Notes: generated by a model not told the origin, from the sequence alone. DNA of 64,000 nucleotides from Trujillonella endophytica (GCF_900110555.1 NZ_FOEE01000011.1:105146-169145), one strand, 5' to 3'. Counted from the stretch's first letter, positions 41,848-50,505 are shown. A program made the numbers and translations.

Positions 41848-42549
41848 GTGACCGATCTCTCCGCGCCGGTGGAGGCCGCGCCGGCCCAGTTCCCGGACGA
41901 GCGGCCCCGCCCCGCGCTCGACCTGCTCATCTGGGACGCGCCGAACATCGACATGACCCTGTCGACGGTGATCGGGGCGCGGCCGACGGCGGCCTCGCGC
42001 CCGCGGTTCGACGCGATAGCGGCGTGGTTCGTGGACGGCGCGAACGGGGTCGGCGGGGCTGACGGAGCGCCGGACGCGCCGGAGGTCGAGGCCTGCGTCT
42101 TCGCCAACATCCCGCCCGTCGTCGGCAGCATGCGCGGCTGGGTCGAGGCGCTGCGCGGCTTCGGCTACTCCGTCTTCGCCCGGCCGAAGATCCAGTCCGA
42201 CGACGACATCGACCAGGACATGCTCGACCACATCGAGGTCCGGGCGCACAGCCACCGGCTGCGGCGGCTGGTCGTCTTCTCCGGTGACGGCCGCAACTTC
42301 GCCGAGCCGCTCGAGGAGCTCGTCCGGGCCGGCACCGAGGTCGTCGTCGTCGCCTTCAGCGAGGTGGCCGGCTACGCGATCGGCTCGGAGCTGCTCCGGT
42401 TCATCGACATCGAGGACGTGCCGGGCGCGTTCGCGGTGCCGCTGGACCGGGTCCGCCTCGACGCCCTCCCGCCGGACGGTGCCTGGCTGCGGCCGACCAA
42501 GAACCTGCGCGAGTTCGTCGCGAGCTACACCGCCCGCCGCAGCAGCTGA
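41848..42549 (+). CDS. NYN-domain protein (PIN-like ribonuclease fold)
   Basis: 233 residues, LabA/NYN type. The first catalytic Asp lies in LLIWDAPNIDMTLSTVIG, a variant of the NYN start; others are IDQDMLDHIEVRAH and VVFSGDGRNFAEPLEELV, followed by VVVVAFSEVAGYAIGSEL. NYN proteins share the PIN nuclease fold and many cleave RNA or tRNA. GTG 41848 follows CACACT by six bases, suggesting a leaderless message. It sits between two c-di-GMP genes but has its own terminator, so functional linkage is open. Confidence 0.86.
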   Translation: MTDLSAPVEAAPAQFPDERPRPALDLLIWDAPNIDMTLSTVIGARPTAASRPRFDAIAAWFVDGANGVGGADGAPDAPEVEACVFANIPPVVGSMRGWVEALRGFGYSVFARPKIQSDDDIDQDMLDHIEVRAHSHRLRRLVVFSGDGRNFAEPLEELVRAGTEVVVVAFSEVAGYAIGSELLRFIDIEDVPGAFAVPLDRVRLDALPPDGAWLRPTKNLREFVASYTARRSS

Positions 42550-42550
42550 C

Positions 42551-42591
42551 CGGCCGGGCCTCACCCCCGCGAGGGGGTGTGCCCCCGGCCG
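42551..42591 (+). terminator. Nested hairpin terminator after the NYN gene
   Basis: Outer arms CGGCCGGG (42551-42558) and CCCGGCCG (42584-42591) enclose a perfect ACCCCC-GCGA-GGGGGT stem. It begins one base after the stop codon and ends four bases before the FliA-like promoter of the next gene. Confidence 0.8.
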
Positions 42592-42594
42592 TGC

Positions 42595-42624
42595 CTCAAG
42601 CGGGGTACCGGCCGGTGCCGATGG
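42595..42624 (+). promoter_or_regulatory. FliA (sigma-28)-like promoter of the GGDEF gene
   Basis: CTCAAG (42595-42600), 16-base spacer, GCCGATGG (42617-42624). This matches the flagellar sigma pattern described for motile actinobacteria such as Actinoplanes (CTCA-type -35, GCCGA-type -10). The predicted start falls at about 42631, the GTG of the gene, so the message would be leaderless. Confidence 0.6.
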
Positions 42625-42630
42625 ACGGGT

Positions 42631-43884
42631 GTGCCCGAGTCCGCCCGCCGTCGCCTCCTGGGCGCGCTGCTCGCCGGCGACGAGCCGGCGGCCGACGGCG
42701 GGCGCGACCCCGACGACGACGGCCGCGAGGCGGCGGAGGTCGCCGAGGTCGCCGAGGTCGCCGAGGTCGCCGGCATCATGCAGCAGCGGGCACGGGCGTC
42801 CGGCCTCGTCATCGGCGTCGTCGCGGTGCTGGTCTTCCCGGCCTGGACGCTGCTGGACCGCTACCTGGAGCCGGGCCTGGCGCCGCAGTTCCTCCTCGTG
42901 CGGCTCCTGGCGCTGGTGCCGATGCTCGGCTGCCTCTACCTGCTCTGGCGCTCGCCGCTCGGCCGCCGGCGCCCCGAGCTGCTGACCCTGCTGATCCTCG
43001 TCGCCGTGCAGGTCGCCATCTGCTGGATGGTCGCGCAGGTCGACAACACCGAGTCCTACGCCTCGGGCCTGTCGCTGGCGATCTACGGCTGCGGGGGCGT
43101 GCTGGCCGCCTCCGTGCGCTGGACCGGGATGCTGACCGCCGTCACGTGGCTCGGCCTGGGCGGCGCCGTGCTCCTCGCCCCCCGGGGGATCCCGGACGTC
43201 GACGTCGTCGCGGTGGTGTTCTGGCTGACCACGGCCTCGGTGGTGGCCACCGTCACCCACGCCGTCCGCCATGCGCTCGGCTCCCGCGAGCTCACCACCC
43301 GGGTCAGCCTGCTGCGCGAGCGGGAGCGCACGCGGGCGCTGCTCGACCGCCTGGAGCGGCTGAGCCTGGAGGACCCGCTCACCGGCCTGGCCAACCGCCG
43401 GCGCTGGGACGCCGAGCTCGCCGCCGCCTGCGCCGCGGCGCCCGAGGGCGGGGACCCGGTGGCGGTCGTCGTGATCGACGTGGACCACTTCAAGCAGGTC
43501 AACGACCGGCACGGGCACGCCGGTGGCGACGCGGCGCTGCAGGAGGTGGCCCGGCTGCTGATGGACCGCGTCCGCGCGGGTGACCTCGTGGCGCGGCTGG
43601 GCGGCGACGAGCTCGCCGTCCTCCTGCCGGGAGCCGACGCCGACCGGGCCGCGGACCTGGCCGAGGAGCTGCGCGTCGCCGTCGCGGCCCTGGAGCTCCC
43701 CGGCTTCGACCGGGGCGAGCTCACCCTGTCCCTCGGCGTGGCCGCCGGTGCCGGGCTCACCCCCGAGCAGCTGACGAGTCGGGCCGACGAGCGGCTCTAC
43801 GCCGCGAAGGCCACGCGCAACGCCGTCGGCTCCCCGCTGCCCGGCCCGCGAGCGCCGGCCGAGCAGGTCGACGCGACCCGCTGA
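42631..43884 (+). CDS. Membrane-bound GGDEF diguanylate cyclase
   Basis: 417 residues. A short acidic cytoplasmic N-terminus contains a 4x Glu-Val-Ala repeat, then about six membrane helices (about 50-225), a coiled linker LRERERTRALLDRLERLSLE, and a C-terminal GGDEF domain (about 240-400). The active-site loop is GGDEL, an accepted active variant; IDVDHFKQVNDRHGHAGGD and the DPLTGLANRR start are canonical. It should make c-di-GMP from GTP in response to a membrane signal. GTG 42631 is supported by the promoter spacing. Confidence 0.92.
   Translation: MPESARRRLLGALLAGDEPAADGGRDPDDDGREAAEVAEVAEVAEVAGIMQQRARASGLVIGVVAVLVFPAWTLLDRYLEPGLAPQFLLVRLLALVPMLGCLYLLWRSPLGRRRPELLTLLILVAVQVAICWMVAQVDNTESYASGLSLAIYGCGGVLAASVRWTGMLTAVTWLGLGGAVLLAPRGIPDVDVVAVVFWLTTASVVATVTHAVRHALGSRELTTRVSLLRERERTRALLDRLERLSLEDPLTGLANRRRWDAELAAACAAAPEGGDPVAVVVIDVDHFKQVNDRHGHAGGDAALQEVARLLMDRVRAGDLVARLGGDELAVLLPGADADRAADLAEELRVAVAALELPGFDRGELTLSLGVAAGAGLTPEQLTSRADERLYAAKATRNAVGSPLPGPRAPAEQVDATR
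42736..42771 (+). repeat. Four copies of a 9-bp in-frame repeat
   Basis: GAGGTCGCC repeated exactly four times, coding Glu-Val-Ala x4 just before the first membrane helix of the diguanylate cyclase. Exact identity suggests recent slippage. Confidence 0.85.
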
Positions 43885-43886
43885 CC

Positions 43887-43910
43887 CCCCGGGGTGAGAA
43901 GCCCCAGGGG
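43887..43910 (+). terminator. Hairpin after the GGDEF gene
   Basis: CCCCGGGG, loop TGAGAAG, then CCCC-A-GGGG, an eight-pair stem with one bulge, directly after the GGDEF stop and before the PilZ gene leader. Confidence 0.6.
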
Positions 43911-44017
43911 TACCGGACGGAGTCGTTCCGCACGGGATACGGTTCCTGTCTGCGGAGCCTCCGCGCCCGTTCCCGCCGCAGCGGCCCGCCCGCGCCCCTC
44001 ACGACCAGGAAGCAGCC

Positions 44018-44674
44018 ATGACCGAACCCGGCGTCGACCACCCCGTGGCCGACAGCGCCGCCGACGTGACGTCGGTGGGCCGAGGCCTGTCGGTCAACGC
44101 CCGGGTGGAGGGCGCCGGCGAGCACGCGATCGTGGTGCGCCCGTCGGTCGGCGACTACGTCGGGCAGGACGTGGTGGCCGTCGGCGAGACGGTCGAGGTC
44201 TTCTGGCATGGCCCGGCCGGTGGACGGGCGCTGCCCGCCGTGGTCACCCGCGTCGAGTACGGCGCCGCCCCCCGCTGGCACCTGGCGGTCGGCGGTCCGG
44301 CGATCGACAAGCAGCGCCGCACGGCCGTCCGCTGCCGGGTCAGCGTGCCGGTGACCGTCTCGCTGCGCGGCCTGGACCTCAGCGGCGAGTCGCGGGACCT
44401 CAGCGAGGCGGGCCTCCAGGTCCTCGTCGACGGCCACGGCAGCACCCCGCCCGAGCCGGGCACCCGGCTCGGCGTGACCGTGCACCTGGAGGACGGCGTC
44501 GCGCGGTACCGCGGCGAGGTCGTCCGGGCGCGCGGCCGGACCGGCGAGTGGCTGATGAGCCTGCGTTTCCTCGACCCGGCCGAGCGCGACCAGGACCGGC
44601 TGCGCCGCCGGGTGTTCCAGGGGCTGCGCGAGGAGCGCGCCCGCAGCGCCGTCGACCGACCCTCCGGCGGGTAG
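44018..44674 (+). CDS. PilZ-domain c-di-GMP effector
   Basis: 218 residues. An N-terminal YcgR-like beta domain (about 1-105) is followed by a PilZ domain (about 108-215) with both c-di-GMP-binding motifs: RRTAVR (RxxxR) and DLSEAGLQVLVD (DxSxxG). It should change conformation on binding c-di-GMP and act on a partner, in motile bacteria often the flagellar motor. Lies 133 bases downstream of the diguanylate cyclase and 29 bases upstream of the dynamin-like pair. ATG 44018; AGGAAGC serves as ribosome site. Confidence 0.92.
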   Translation: MTEPGVDHPVADSAADVTSVGRGLSVNARVEGAGEHAIVVRPSVGDYVGQDVVAVGETVEVFWHGPAGGRALPAVVTRVEYGAAPRWHLAVGGPAIDKQRRTAVRCRVSVPVTVSLRGLDLSGESRDLSEAGLQVLVDGHGSTPPEPGTRLGVTVHLEDGVARYRGEVVRARGRTGEWLMSLRFLDPAERDQDRLRRRVFQGLREERARSAVDRPSGG

Positions 44675-44703
44675 CCGGCGCCGGTTCGGGGCATCCCGCA
44701 CCG

Positions 44704-46404
44704 GTGACGTCCCCCGCCCCGCTGCCCGACGCGCTCCGCGAGGTGCGCGACCGGGTCGCCACCGCCCCGCTCGGCCTGGCCACGGCCGGCCGCGACGAGG
44801 CCCGCCGCGCCGCCCGCGCGGTGGTCGACCAGATCGACGACTACCTGCTGCCGCGGCTGCGCGACCTCGACGCCCCGCTGCTCACGGTGGTCGGCGGCTC
44901 CACGGGCGCGGGCAAGTCCACGCTGGTCAACAGCCTGGTCGGCGCCCCGGTCACGGCGTCGGGGGTGCTGCGCCCGACCACGCGCTCACCGGTCCTCGTC
45001 TGCTCGCCCGCCGATGCCGCCGCCTTCGCCGGCGACCGGGTGCTGCCCGGCCTGGCGCGGGTCACCGGCGGGCCGGGCGGCCCCGGGACGCTGGAGCTCG
45101 TGGCGCACCCGGCGGTGCCGGCGGGGCTGGCGCTGCTCGACGCGCCCGACGTCGACTCCGTCGTCACCGCCAACCGCGACCTCGCCGCCCAGCTGCTGGG
45201 CGCCGCCGACCTGTGGGTGTTCGTCACCACCGCGGCGCGCTACGCCGACGCCGTCCCCTGGGACGTGCTGCGGACGGCGCAGGAGCGCGGCACCGCCCTG
45301 GCCATCGTGCTGGACCGCGTGCCCCCCGAGGCCGTCGCGGAGGTCGCGACCGACCTCAGCGGCATGCTCGGCAGGGCCGGGCTGGCGGCCGCCCGGCTGT
45401 TCGTCGTCGAGGAGCGGGCGCCGTCCGGCGGCCTGCTGTCGGAGGAGCAGGTGGCCCCGCTGCGCGACTGGCTGCACGCGCTGGCGGCGGACCGGGAGCA
45501 GCGCGCCGCCGTCGTCCGGCAGACGCTGACCGGGGCGCTGGCCAGCCTCGAGGAGCGGGTGGCCCGGATCGCCGCCGCGGTCGAGGAGCAGCGCACCGCC
45601 GGCCGGGAGCTGCACGCCGCGGCGGAGGCGGCGTACACCGGCGCCTGCGAGGCGGTCGACGAGGGCGTGGAGAGCGGCACCCTGCTGCGCGGGGAGGTGC
45701 TCGCGCGCTGGCAGGAGTTCGTGGGCGCCGGGGAGTGGATGCGGAGCCTGCAGACCCGCGTGGGCCGGCTGCGCGACCGGCTGGCGGCCGCCCTCACCGG
45801 CCGCCCGAGCCCGACCGAGGACCTCACGGGCGCGCTGGAGACCGGCATCGCGGCGCTGCTGCGGGCCGAGGCCGACCGGGCCGCCGAGCGCACCGTCGGC
45901 GCGTGGCGGGCCCTGCCGGGCGGGGCCGCGCTGCTCGCCGAGGACGCCGACGCGCTGTCCCGCGTCTCCCCCGACTTCCCCGAGGCCGCCGCGGCGCAGG
46001 TGCGGGACTGGCAGGGGGGCGTGCTGGACCTCGTGCGCGACCAGGGCGCCGACCGGCGCACCCGCGCCCGGCTGCTGTCGTGGGGGGTCAACGGCGCCGG
46101 CGCGGTGGTCATGGTGGCCGTCTTCGCCTCCACCGGCGGGCTGACCGGTGGGGAGGTCGCCGTCGCCGGGGGGACGACGGCGGTGGGTCAGCGGCTGCTC
46201 GAGGCGGTGCTCGGCGACGCCGCCGTGCGCGCGCTGGCCGACCGGGCCCGGGAGGACCTGCGCGGGCGGGCCGCGGGCCTGCTGCGGTCGGAGCAGGAGC
46301 GCTTCGACCTGCGGATCGCCGACGCCGCGCCCGCCGAGGACGCGGCCGCCGGGCTCCGGTCCGCGGCCGCCGGGCTGGCCGGGGCCGTGCGGGCGGGCCG
46401 GTGA
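44704..46404 (+). CDS. Dynamin-like GTPase A
   Basis: 566 residues. P-loop GGSTGAGKSTLVNSLVG near residue 62, a threonine-rich switch (VLRPTTRSPVLV), and a DxPD-type G3 as LLDAPDVDSVV. A long helical stalk follows (about 250-440), then a hydrophobic segment near 465-500 (VVMVAVFASTGGL...) that could insert in the membrane, and a helical end. The layout fits bacterial dynamin-like/YfjP-type GTPases, which act in pairs on membranes. GTG 44704; overlaps the next GTPase gene by four bases. Confidence 0.85.
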   Translation: MTSPAPLPDALREVRDRVATAPLGLATAGRDEARRAARAVVDQIDDYLLPRLRDLDAPLLTVVGGSTGAGKSTLVNSLVGAPVTASGVLRPTTRSPVLVCSPADAAAFAGDRVLPGLARVTGGPGGPGTLELVAHPAVPAGLALLDAPDVDSVVTANRDLAAQLLGAADLWVFVTTAARYADAVPWDVLRTAQERGTALAIVLDRVPPEAVAEVATDLSGMLGRAGLAAARLFVVEERAPSGGLLSEEQVAPLRDWLHALAADREQRAAVVRQTLTGALASLEERVARIAAAVEEQRTAGRELHAAAEAAYTGACEAVDEGVESGTLLRGEVLARWQEFVGAGEWMRSLQTRVGRLRDRLAAALTGRPSPTEDLTGALETGIAALLRAEADRAAERTVGAWRALPGGAALLAEDADALSRVSPDFPEAAAAQVRDWQGGVLDLVRDQGADRRTRARLLSWGVNGAGAVVMVAVFASTGGLTGGEVAVAGGTTAVGQRLLEAVLGDAAVRALADRAREDLRGRAAGLLRSEQERFDLRIADAAPAEDAAAGLRSAAAGLAGAVRAGR

Positions 46405-48017
46405 GGAGACGTGAGGCGCCCCTGGCCGACCGGCTGGCGGGCCTGCGCGAGGCGGTGGACGTGGCCGCCGAGCGGCTGGAGGGCCCGGAGGAGGTCGCGG
46501 CCCTGGGCCGCGCCCGGTCCCTGCTCGCCAAGGCCGGCGCGCGGACGGCGCTAGGGGAGGCGACCGTGGTGGCCCTGGCCGGCGCGACGGGCAGCGGCAA
46601 GTCGACGCTGTTCAACGCCCTCTCCGGGGCCGAGGTGAGCAGCCCGGGCGTGCGCCGGCCGACCACCGGCGTCGCCCACGCCACGGTGTGGGGCGACGAG
46701 CCGCAGGACCGGCTGCTCGACTGGCTCGAGGTGCCCCGGCGGCACCGGCACCCACCCGACCCCGCCCTGGACGGACTGGTCCTGCTCGACCTCCCCGACC
46801 ACGACAGCGTGCGGCTGGAGAACCGGCTGGAGGTCGACCGGCTGGTCGGGCTGGTCGACGTGCTGGTCTGGGTGCTCGATCCGGAGAAGTACGCCGACGC
46901 CGCCGTGCACGAGCGATACCTGCGGCCGCTGGCCGGGCACGCCGGCGTGCTGCTCGTCGTCCTCAACCAGATCGACCGGCTCGACCCCGAGGCCGCGCGC
47001 GCCTGCGTCACCGACCTGCGCGGGCTGCTGGACCGCGAGGGCCTGGCCGGCACCCCCCTGCTCGCGGTGTCGGCGCGCACCGGCGCGGGTCTGGGCGACC
47101 TGCGCCACGACCTGGTCGGCCGGGTCGCCGCGCGCAAGGCCGCCACCGAGCGGCTGGGCGCCGACGTCACCGCCGCGGCCACCGAGCTGCGCCGCTGCTG
47201 CGCCGGCGACCGCGGGGGCGCCGCCGGCACCGGGCGGGCCGAGCGGGAACGGCTGACCGATGCGCTCGCGGGCGCGGCCGGGGTGCCCGTGGTGGCCGCC
47301 GCCGTCGAGCGGTCGGTCCGCCGGGACGGCGCCGCGGTGACCGGGTGGCCGCTGGTGCGGTGGGGCCGGAAGCTGCGACCGGACCCGCTGCGGCGGCTGC
47401 ACCTCGACGACGCCCCGGCCGGCGCCGGTCCCGCAGCCCCGCCGGCGCGCACGTCCCTGCCCCCGGCCGGCGCCGTGCAGCGGGCAGCGCTCTCCACCGC
47501 GGTCCGCGCCGCGCGGGAGACCGCGGGCGCCGGCCTGCCCCGCCCGTGGGCCGACGCGCTGCGCCGCGAGGTGGAGGTGTCCGAGGAACGGCTGGCCGAC
47601 CGGCTCGACGCCGCCGTCGCCGGCACGGACCTGGGCTCCCGCCGGACGCCGCTGTGGCAGCGCGCCACCGGCGGCCTGCAGTGGCTGCTGGCCGCCGTCG
47701 CCCTCGTCGGGGTGCTGTGGCTGCTGGCGCTGGTCGGCCTGGGCCTGCTCCAGCTGGACGACGTCGTGCCGCTGCCCCGGGTCGAGGGGATCCCGCTGCC
47801 CACGCTGCTGCTGGGCGGCGGGCTGCTGGCCGGCGCGCTGCTCGCCCTGCTCGCGCGGCCGCTGGTGCGCGTCCGGGCCCGGCGCCGGCGTCGGCGGGCC
47901 GAGCTCCGGCTGCGGGCGGCGGTCGCCGCGGTGGGGGAGGAGGAGCTGCTGGCGCCGATGGCCGACGTCCGCGCCGACCACGACCGCTTCGCCGCCGCCC
48001 TGGCCCGCGCCGGCTGA
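46401..48017 (+). CDS. Dynamin-like GTPase B, membrane-anchored
   Basis: 538 residues. G1 GATGSGKSTLFNALSG, RPTTGVAHATVW, G3 LLDLPDHDSVRLEN, and G4 as LNQID (Gln for Lys) with SARTGAGLGDL as G5. The C-terminal part has two membrane helices (about 420-445 and 460-480) flanked by a basic RARRRRRR segment. Translationally coupled to GTPase A, consistent with hetero-oligomer formation as in DynA/DynB of Streptomyces, though identity with those proteins is not established. GTG 46401. Confidence 0.87.
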   Translation: MRRREAPLADRLAGLREAVDVAAERLEGPEEVAALGRARSLLAKAGARTALGEATVVALAGATGSGKSTLFNALSGAEVSSPGVRRPTTGVAHATVWGDEPQDRLLDWLEVPRRHRHPPDPALDGLVLLDLPDHDSVRLENRLEVDRLVGLVDVLVWVLDPEKYADAAVHERYLRPLAGHAGVLLVVLNQIDRLDPEAARACVTDLRGLLDREGLAGTPLLAVSARTGAGLGDLRHDLVGRVAARKAATERLGADVTAAATELRRCCAGDRGGAAGTGRAERERLTDALAGAAGVPVVAAAVERSVRRDGAAVTGWPLVRWGRKLRPDPLRRLHLDDAPAGAGPAAPPARTSLPPAGAVQRAALSTAVRAARETAGAGLPRPWADALRREVEVSEERLADRLDAAVAGTDLGSRRTPLWQRATGGLQWLLAAVALVGVLWLLALVGLGLLQLDDVVPLPRVEGIPLPTLLLGGGLLAGALLALLARPLVRVRARRRRRRAELRLRAAVAAVGEEELLAPMADVRADHDRFAAALARAG

Positions 48018-48029
48018 GCGGCGCTGCGC

Positions 48030-48527
48030 TCAGTTGCGCGGGATGCGGGGGGAGCGGGGCGCGGGCACCTGGTCCTGCGGGGTCTGCACGGCGCGCAATC
48101 CGGAGGGGAGCCGTGCCCAGACGTGCTTGCGGCCGGGGCGGCACTCCCAGCCGTAGTCGACCGACAGCTGCGCCACCAGGTGCAGGCCCATGCCGCCCAT
48201 CGACGGGTCGCGGTCCACGGCCGGGATCGGCGGGGAGTCGGGGGCCTCGTCGCTGAGGTCGAGCAGCCAGCCCTCGTCGTTGGCCACCACCAGGGCGCGG
48301 ACGGCGCCGCCGCCGTGGCGCAGCGCGTTGGAGGCCAGCTCCTCGAAGACCAGCAGCAGGCCGTCGCGGGCATCCTCGGTGGAGGTGGAGCTCACCGACG
48401 GGTGCGCGACGCGGGCCCGCAGGTCCGACCGGACGCGGGAGACGACGTGCATGGCCTCCAGCTGCCAGTGCCAGACGTCGCCGGCGACGGAGGGGACGGA
48501 CGCCTGCGGCCACGCCTCCTGCCCCAT
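48030..48527 (-). CDS. RsbW-like ATP-binding anti-sigma/switch kinase (HATPase_c)
   Basis: 165 residues. Histidine-kinase-like ATPase fold: N box VFEELASNALRHGGG, a degenerate G1 (LDLSDEAPDSPP), and G2 as MGGMGLHLVAQLS. No dimerisation/His domain, so it is a serine-kinase or anti-sigma type. ATG 48527 has a GAGGGGGAG site. It is divergent to a GAF-ANTAR gene with 138 bases between. A similar ATPase is encoded at 54273-54695 beside a PP2C phosphatase, suggesting a partner-switching set. Confidence 0.88.
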   Translation of the reverse strand: MGQEAWPQASVPSVAGDVWHWQLEAMHVVSRVRSDLRARVAHPSVSSTSTEDARDGLLLVFEELASNALRHGGGAVRALVVANDEGWLLDLSDEAPDSPPIPAVDRDPSMGGMGLHLVAQLSVDYGWECRPGRKHVWARLPSGLRAVQTPQDQVPAPRSPRIPRN

Positions 48528-48665
48528 CGCTCCCCCTCGCGTCTGATCCCGGGCCCCGATTCCCGGTACCGGCCGGGATCCCATCCTGACCGACGCGGGC
48601 CGGTCTCGCAGCGGCGGGCACCGATCCGGCCGTCGAGACCGCCCGTCTGGGGCACACTCTGCGCC

Positions 48666-49355
48666 GTGGAGGACGTTCTGCGGGAGCTGACCCGGGTGGT
48701 CCTGGCCGAGCGCGCGCTCGGCGAGACGCTGGAGCAGATCACGGGGATCGCCCGGCGCGGCATCCCGGGCGCGGACGCGTCGTCGATCACCCTCGTCCGC
48801 GGCGACCAGCCCTACACGGCGGCCTTCTCCGGCAAGGTGGCGCTGGCCGCGGACGAGCTGCAGTACGAGGAGGGCTACGGCCCGTGCCTGGACGCCGGCC
48901 GGGGTGGGGTCGTGCTGCGCATCGACGACATGCTCACCGAGCAGCGCTGGCCCGACTACGTGGTGCGCACGGCCGCGATCGGGGTCCGCAGCTCGCTGTC
49001 GATCCCGCTGCCCTACCAGGGCGGCGTCATCGGGGCGCTGAACAACTACTCGGCGGAGCCGGCCGCCTTCGCCTCGCCGGAGTCGCTGTCGGTCGCCACC
49101 GACGTCGCCGAGGCGATCGCGGTCGCCGTCGCCAACGCCGAGGCGCACCACGAGCTCGGCGAGCAGGCCCGCAACATGCGCATCGCGATGGAGTCCCGGG
49201 CGGTGATCGAGCAGGCCAAGGGCGTGCTCATGGCGCAGCAGGGCGTCGACGCCGAGCAGGCGTTCGAGATCCTGCGCGCCGCCTCCCAGCGGGGCAACCG
49301 CAAGCTGCGCGACATCGCGGTGGGGGTCGTCGCCTCCACCCAGCGGCGCGACTAG
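48666..49355 (+). CDS. GAF-ANTAR RNA-binding antiterminator regulator
   Basis: 229 residues. GAF sensor (about 15-150) and C-terminal ANTAR domain (about 165-225) with AMESRAVIEQAKGVLMAQQG, then AFEILRAASQRGNRKLRDIA. ANTAR domains bind paired stem-loops in nascent RNA to prevent termination. No RNA hairpin pair with the ANTAR loop pattern was identified here, so targets are elsewhere or undetected. GTG 48666 stands seven bases after CACACT, suggesting a leaderless transcript. Confidence 0.93.
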   Translation: MEDVLRELTRVVLAERALGETLEQITGIARRGIPGADASSITLVRGDQPYTAAFSGKVALAADELQYEEGYGPCLDAGRGGVVLRIDDMLTEQRWPDYVVRTAAIGVRSSLSIPLPYQGGVIGALNNYSAEPAAFASPESLSVATDVAEAIAVAVANAEAHHELGEQARNMRIAMESRAVIEQAKGVLMAQQGVDAEQAFEILRAASQRGNRKLRDIAVGVVASTQRRD

Positions 49356-49365
49356 CTCCGCACGA

Positions 49366-50313
49366 CTAGCTCCGCGCGGCCAGGGCCGCGAGGCGGGACA
49401 CGAGGAACTCGACGGCCGCCGCGCTGTCCACGCGCTCGGCGACGTGCACCGCGGTCGGGGAGCCCGAGGGGTCCCGGCGGTCCACCAGCGTCTGCCCCCG
49501 GGTGACGCCGAGCCCGGTGTCGACGACGACGTCGCGCGGCGCCGTGGTGAGCGTCCCCGGCACGATCGCCTCGGTCAGCGCCAGGGCGTCGTGCACCACC
49601 ACGCCGTCCACTCCGTAGCGGCGCCGGGAGACGTCCATGTACTGCCGCAGGATCGCCGCCGTCGTCGCCCCGAGCGGGCCGGCCGCCGCGAACCGGGCCA
49701 CGCCGGACTCGCCGAGCACGGTCGGCAGCGTGACGTCCAGGCCCACCATCACCGTGGGCACGGTCGAGGAGAACACCGCCTGCGCCGCCTCGGGGTCGGC
49801 CCACGCGTTGAACTCCGCCGCCGCGGTGACGTTGCCCCCGGCGCCGGCCGAGCCGCCCATGACGACCAGCCGGCCGATCCGCGCGGCGGCCTCGGGGTGC
49901 ACGGCCAGCAGCAGCGCGATGTTCGTCAGGGGCCCGATGGCCGCCACGGTGACCGGCCGCGGCGAGGCCAGCAGCAGGTCGGCCAGCGCGACGACCGCGG
50001 GCCGCGGGTCGACCGCGGCGGGGGAGCGGGGCAGCTCGACCCCGCCCAGCCCCGCGGCGCCGTGCACGTGCCCGGCGCGCTCGGCCATCGGGTGCACCAG
50101 CGGGGCCCGGGCACCCGCGGCCACGGGCACGTCGGCGCGGCCGGCCAGGTGCAGCACCCGCAGCGCGTTCTCCGTGGTCTGCGCCAGGTCCACGTTCCCG
50201 TGCGTCGTGGTCACCAGGCGGAGGTCGACCTCCGGGCTGGCCACTGCCAGCAGGATCGCCACCGCGTCGTCGATGCCGGGGTCGGTGTCGATCACCAGGG
50301 GGGTCGGCTCCAC
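49366..50313 (-). CDS. Inosine-uridine-preferring nucleoside hydrolase
   Basis: 315 residues. The N-terminal calcium-binding Asp cluster is LVIDTDPGIDDAVAILLA; further family sites are VVMGGSAGAGGNVTAAAEFN with WADPEAA, and VVVHDALAL near the active site. Hydrolyses the N-glycosidic bond of ribonucleosides for salvage. GTG 50313 with GGATGGGCGG upstream. Convergent to the ANTAR gene. Confidence 0.93.
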   Translation of the reverse strand: MEPTPLVIDTDPGIDDAVAILLAVASPEVDLRLVTTTHGNVDLAQTTENALRVLHLAGRADVPVAAGARAPLVHPMAERAGHVHGAAGLGGVELPRSPAAVDPRPAVVALADLLLASPRPVTVAAIGPLTNIALLLAVHPEAAARIGRLVVMGGSAGAGGNVTAAAEFNAWADPEAAQAVFSSTVPTVMVGLDVTLPTVLGESGVARFAAAGPLGATTAAILRQYMDVSRRRYGVDGVVVHDALALTEAIVPGTLTTAPRDVVVDTGLGVTRGQTLVDRRDPSGSPTAVHVAERVDSAAAVEFLVSRLAALAARS

Positions 50314-50505
50314 CCGCCCATCCTGACCGGTCGACACGCCGGGGGCGACCGGCCGTGTCCCGGGATGACCGACGTCCCCGATCCGGGCGTCCACGCTCGG
50401 GAGGGCGTCGGGAGTCGACAAGGAACCGGTCCGGGAGCGGGGTCGTCGGCCCCTCCGGGAGCCCGTCGCAACGGTTCGGTCACGCGCCCGCCGGGAGGTG
50501 TCCCG

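Noticed and set aside
48530..48660. Search for paired ANTAR-target stem-loops near the GAF-ANTAR gene
   Set aside because: No two adjacent hairpins with the characteristic loop bases were found.
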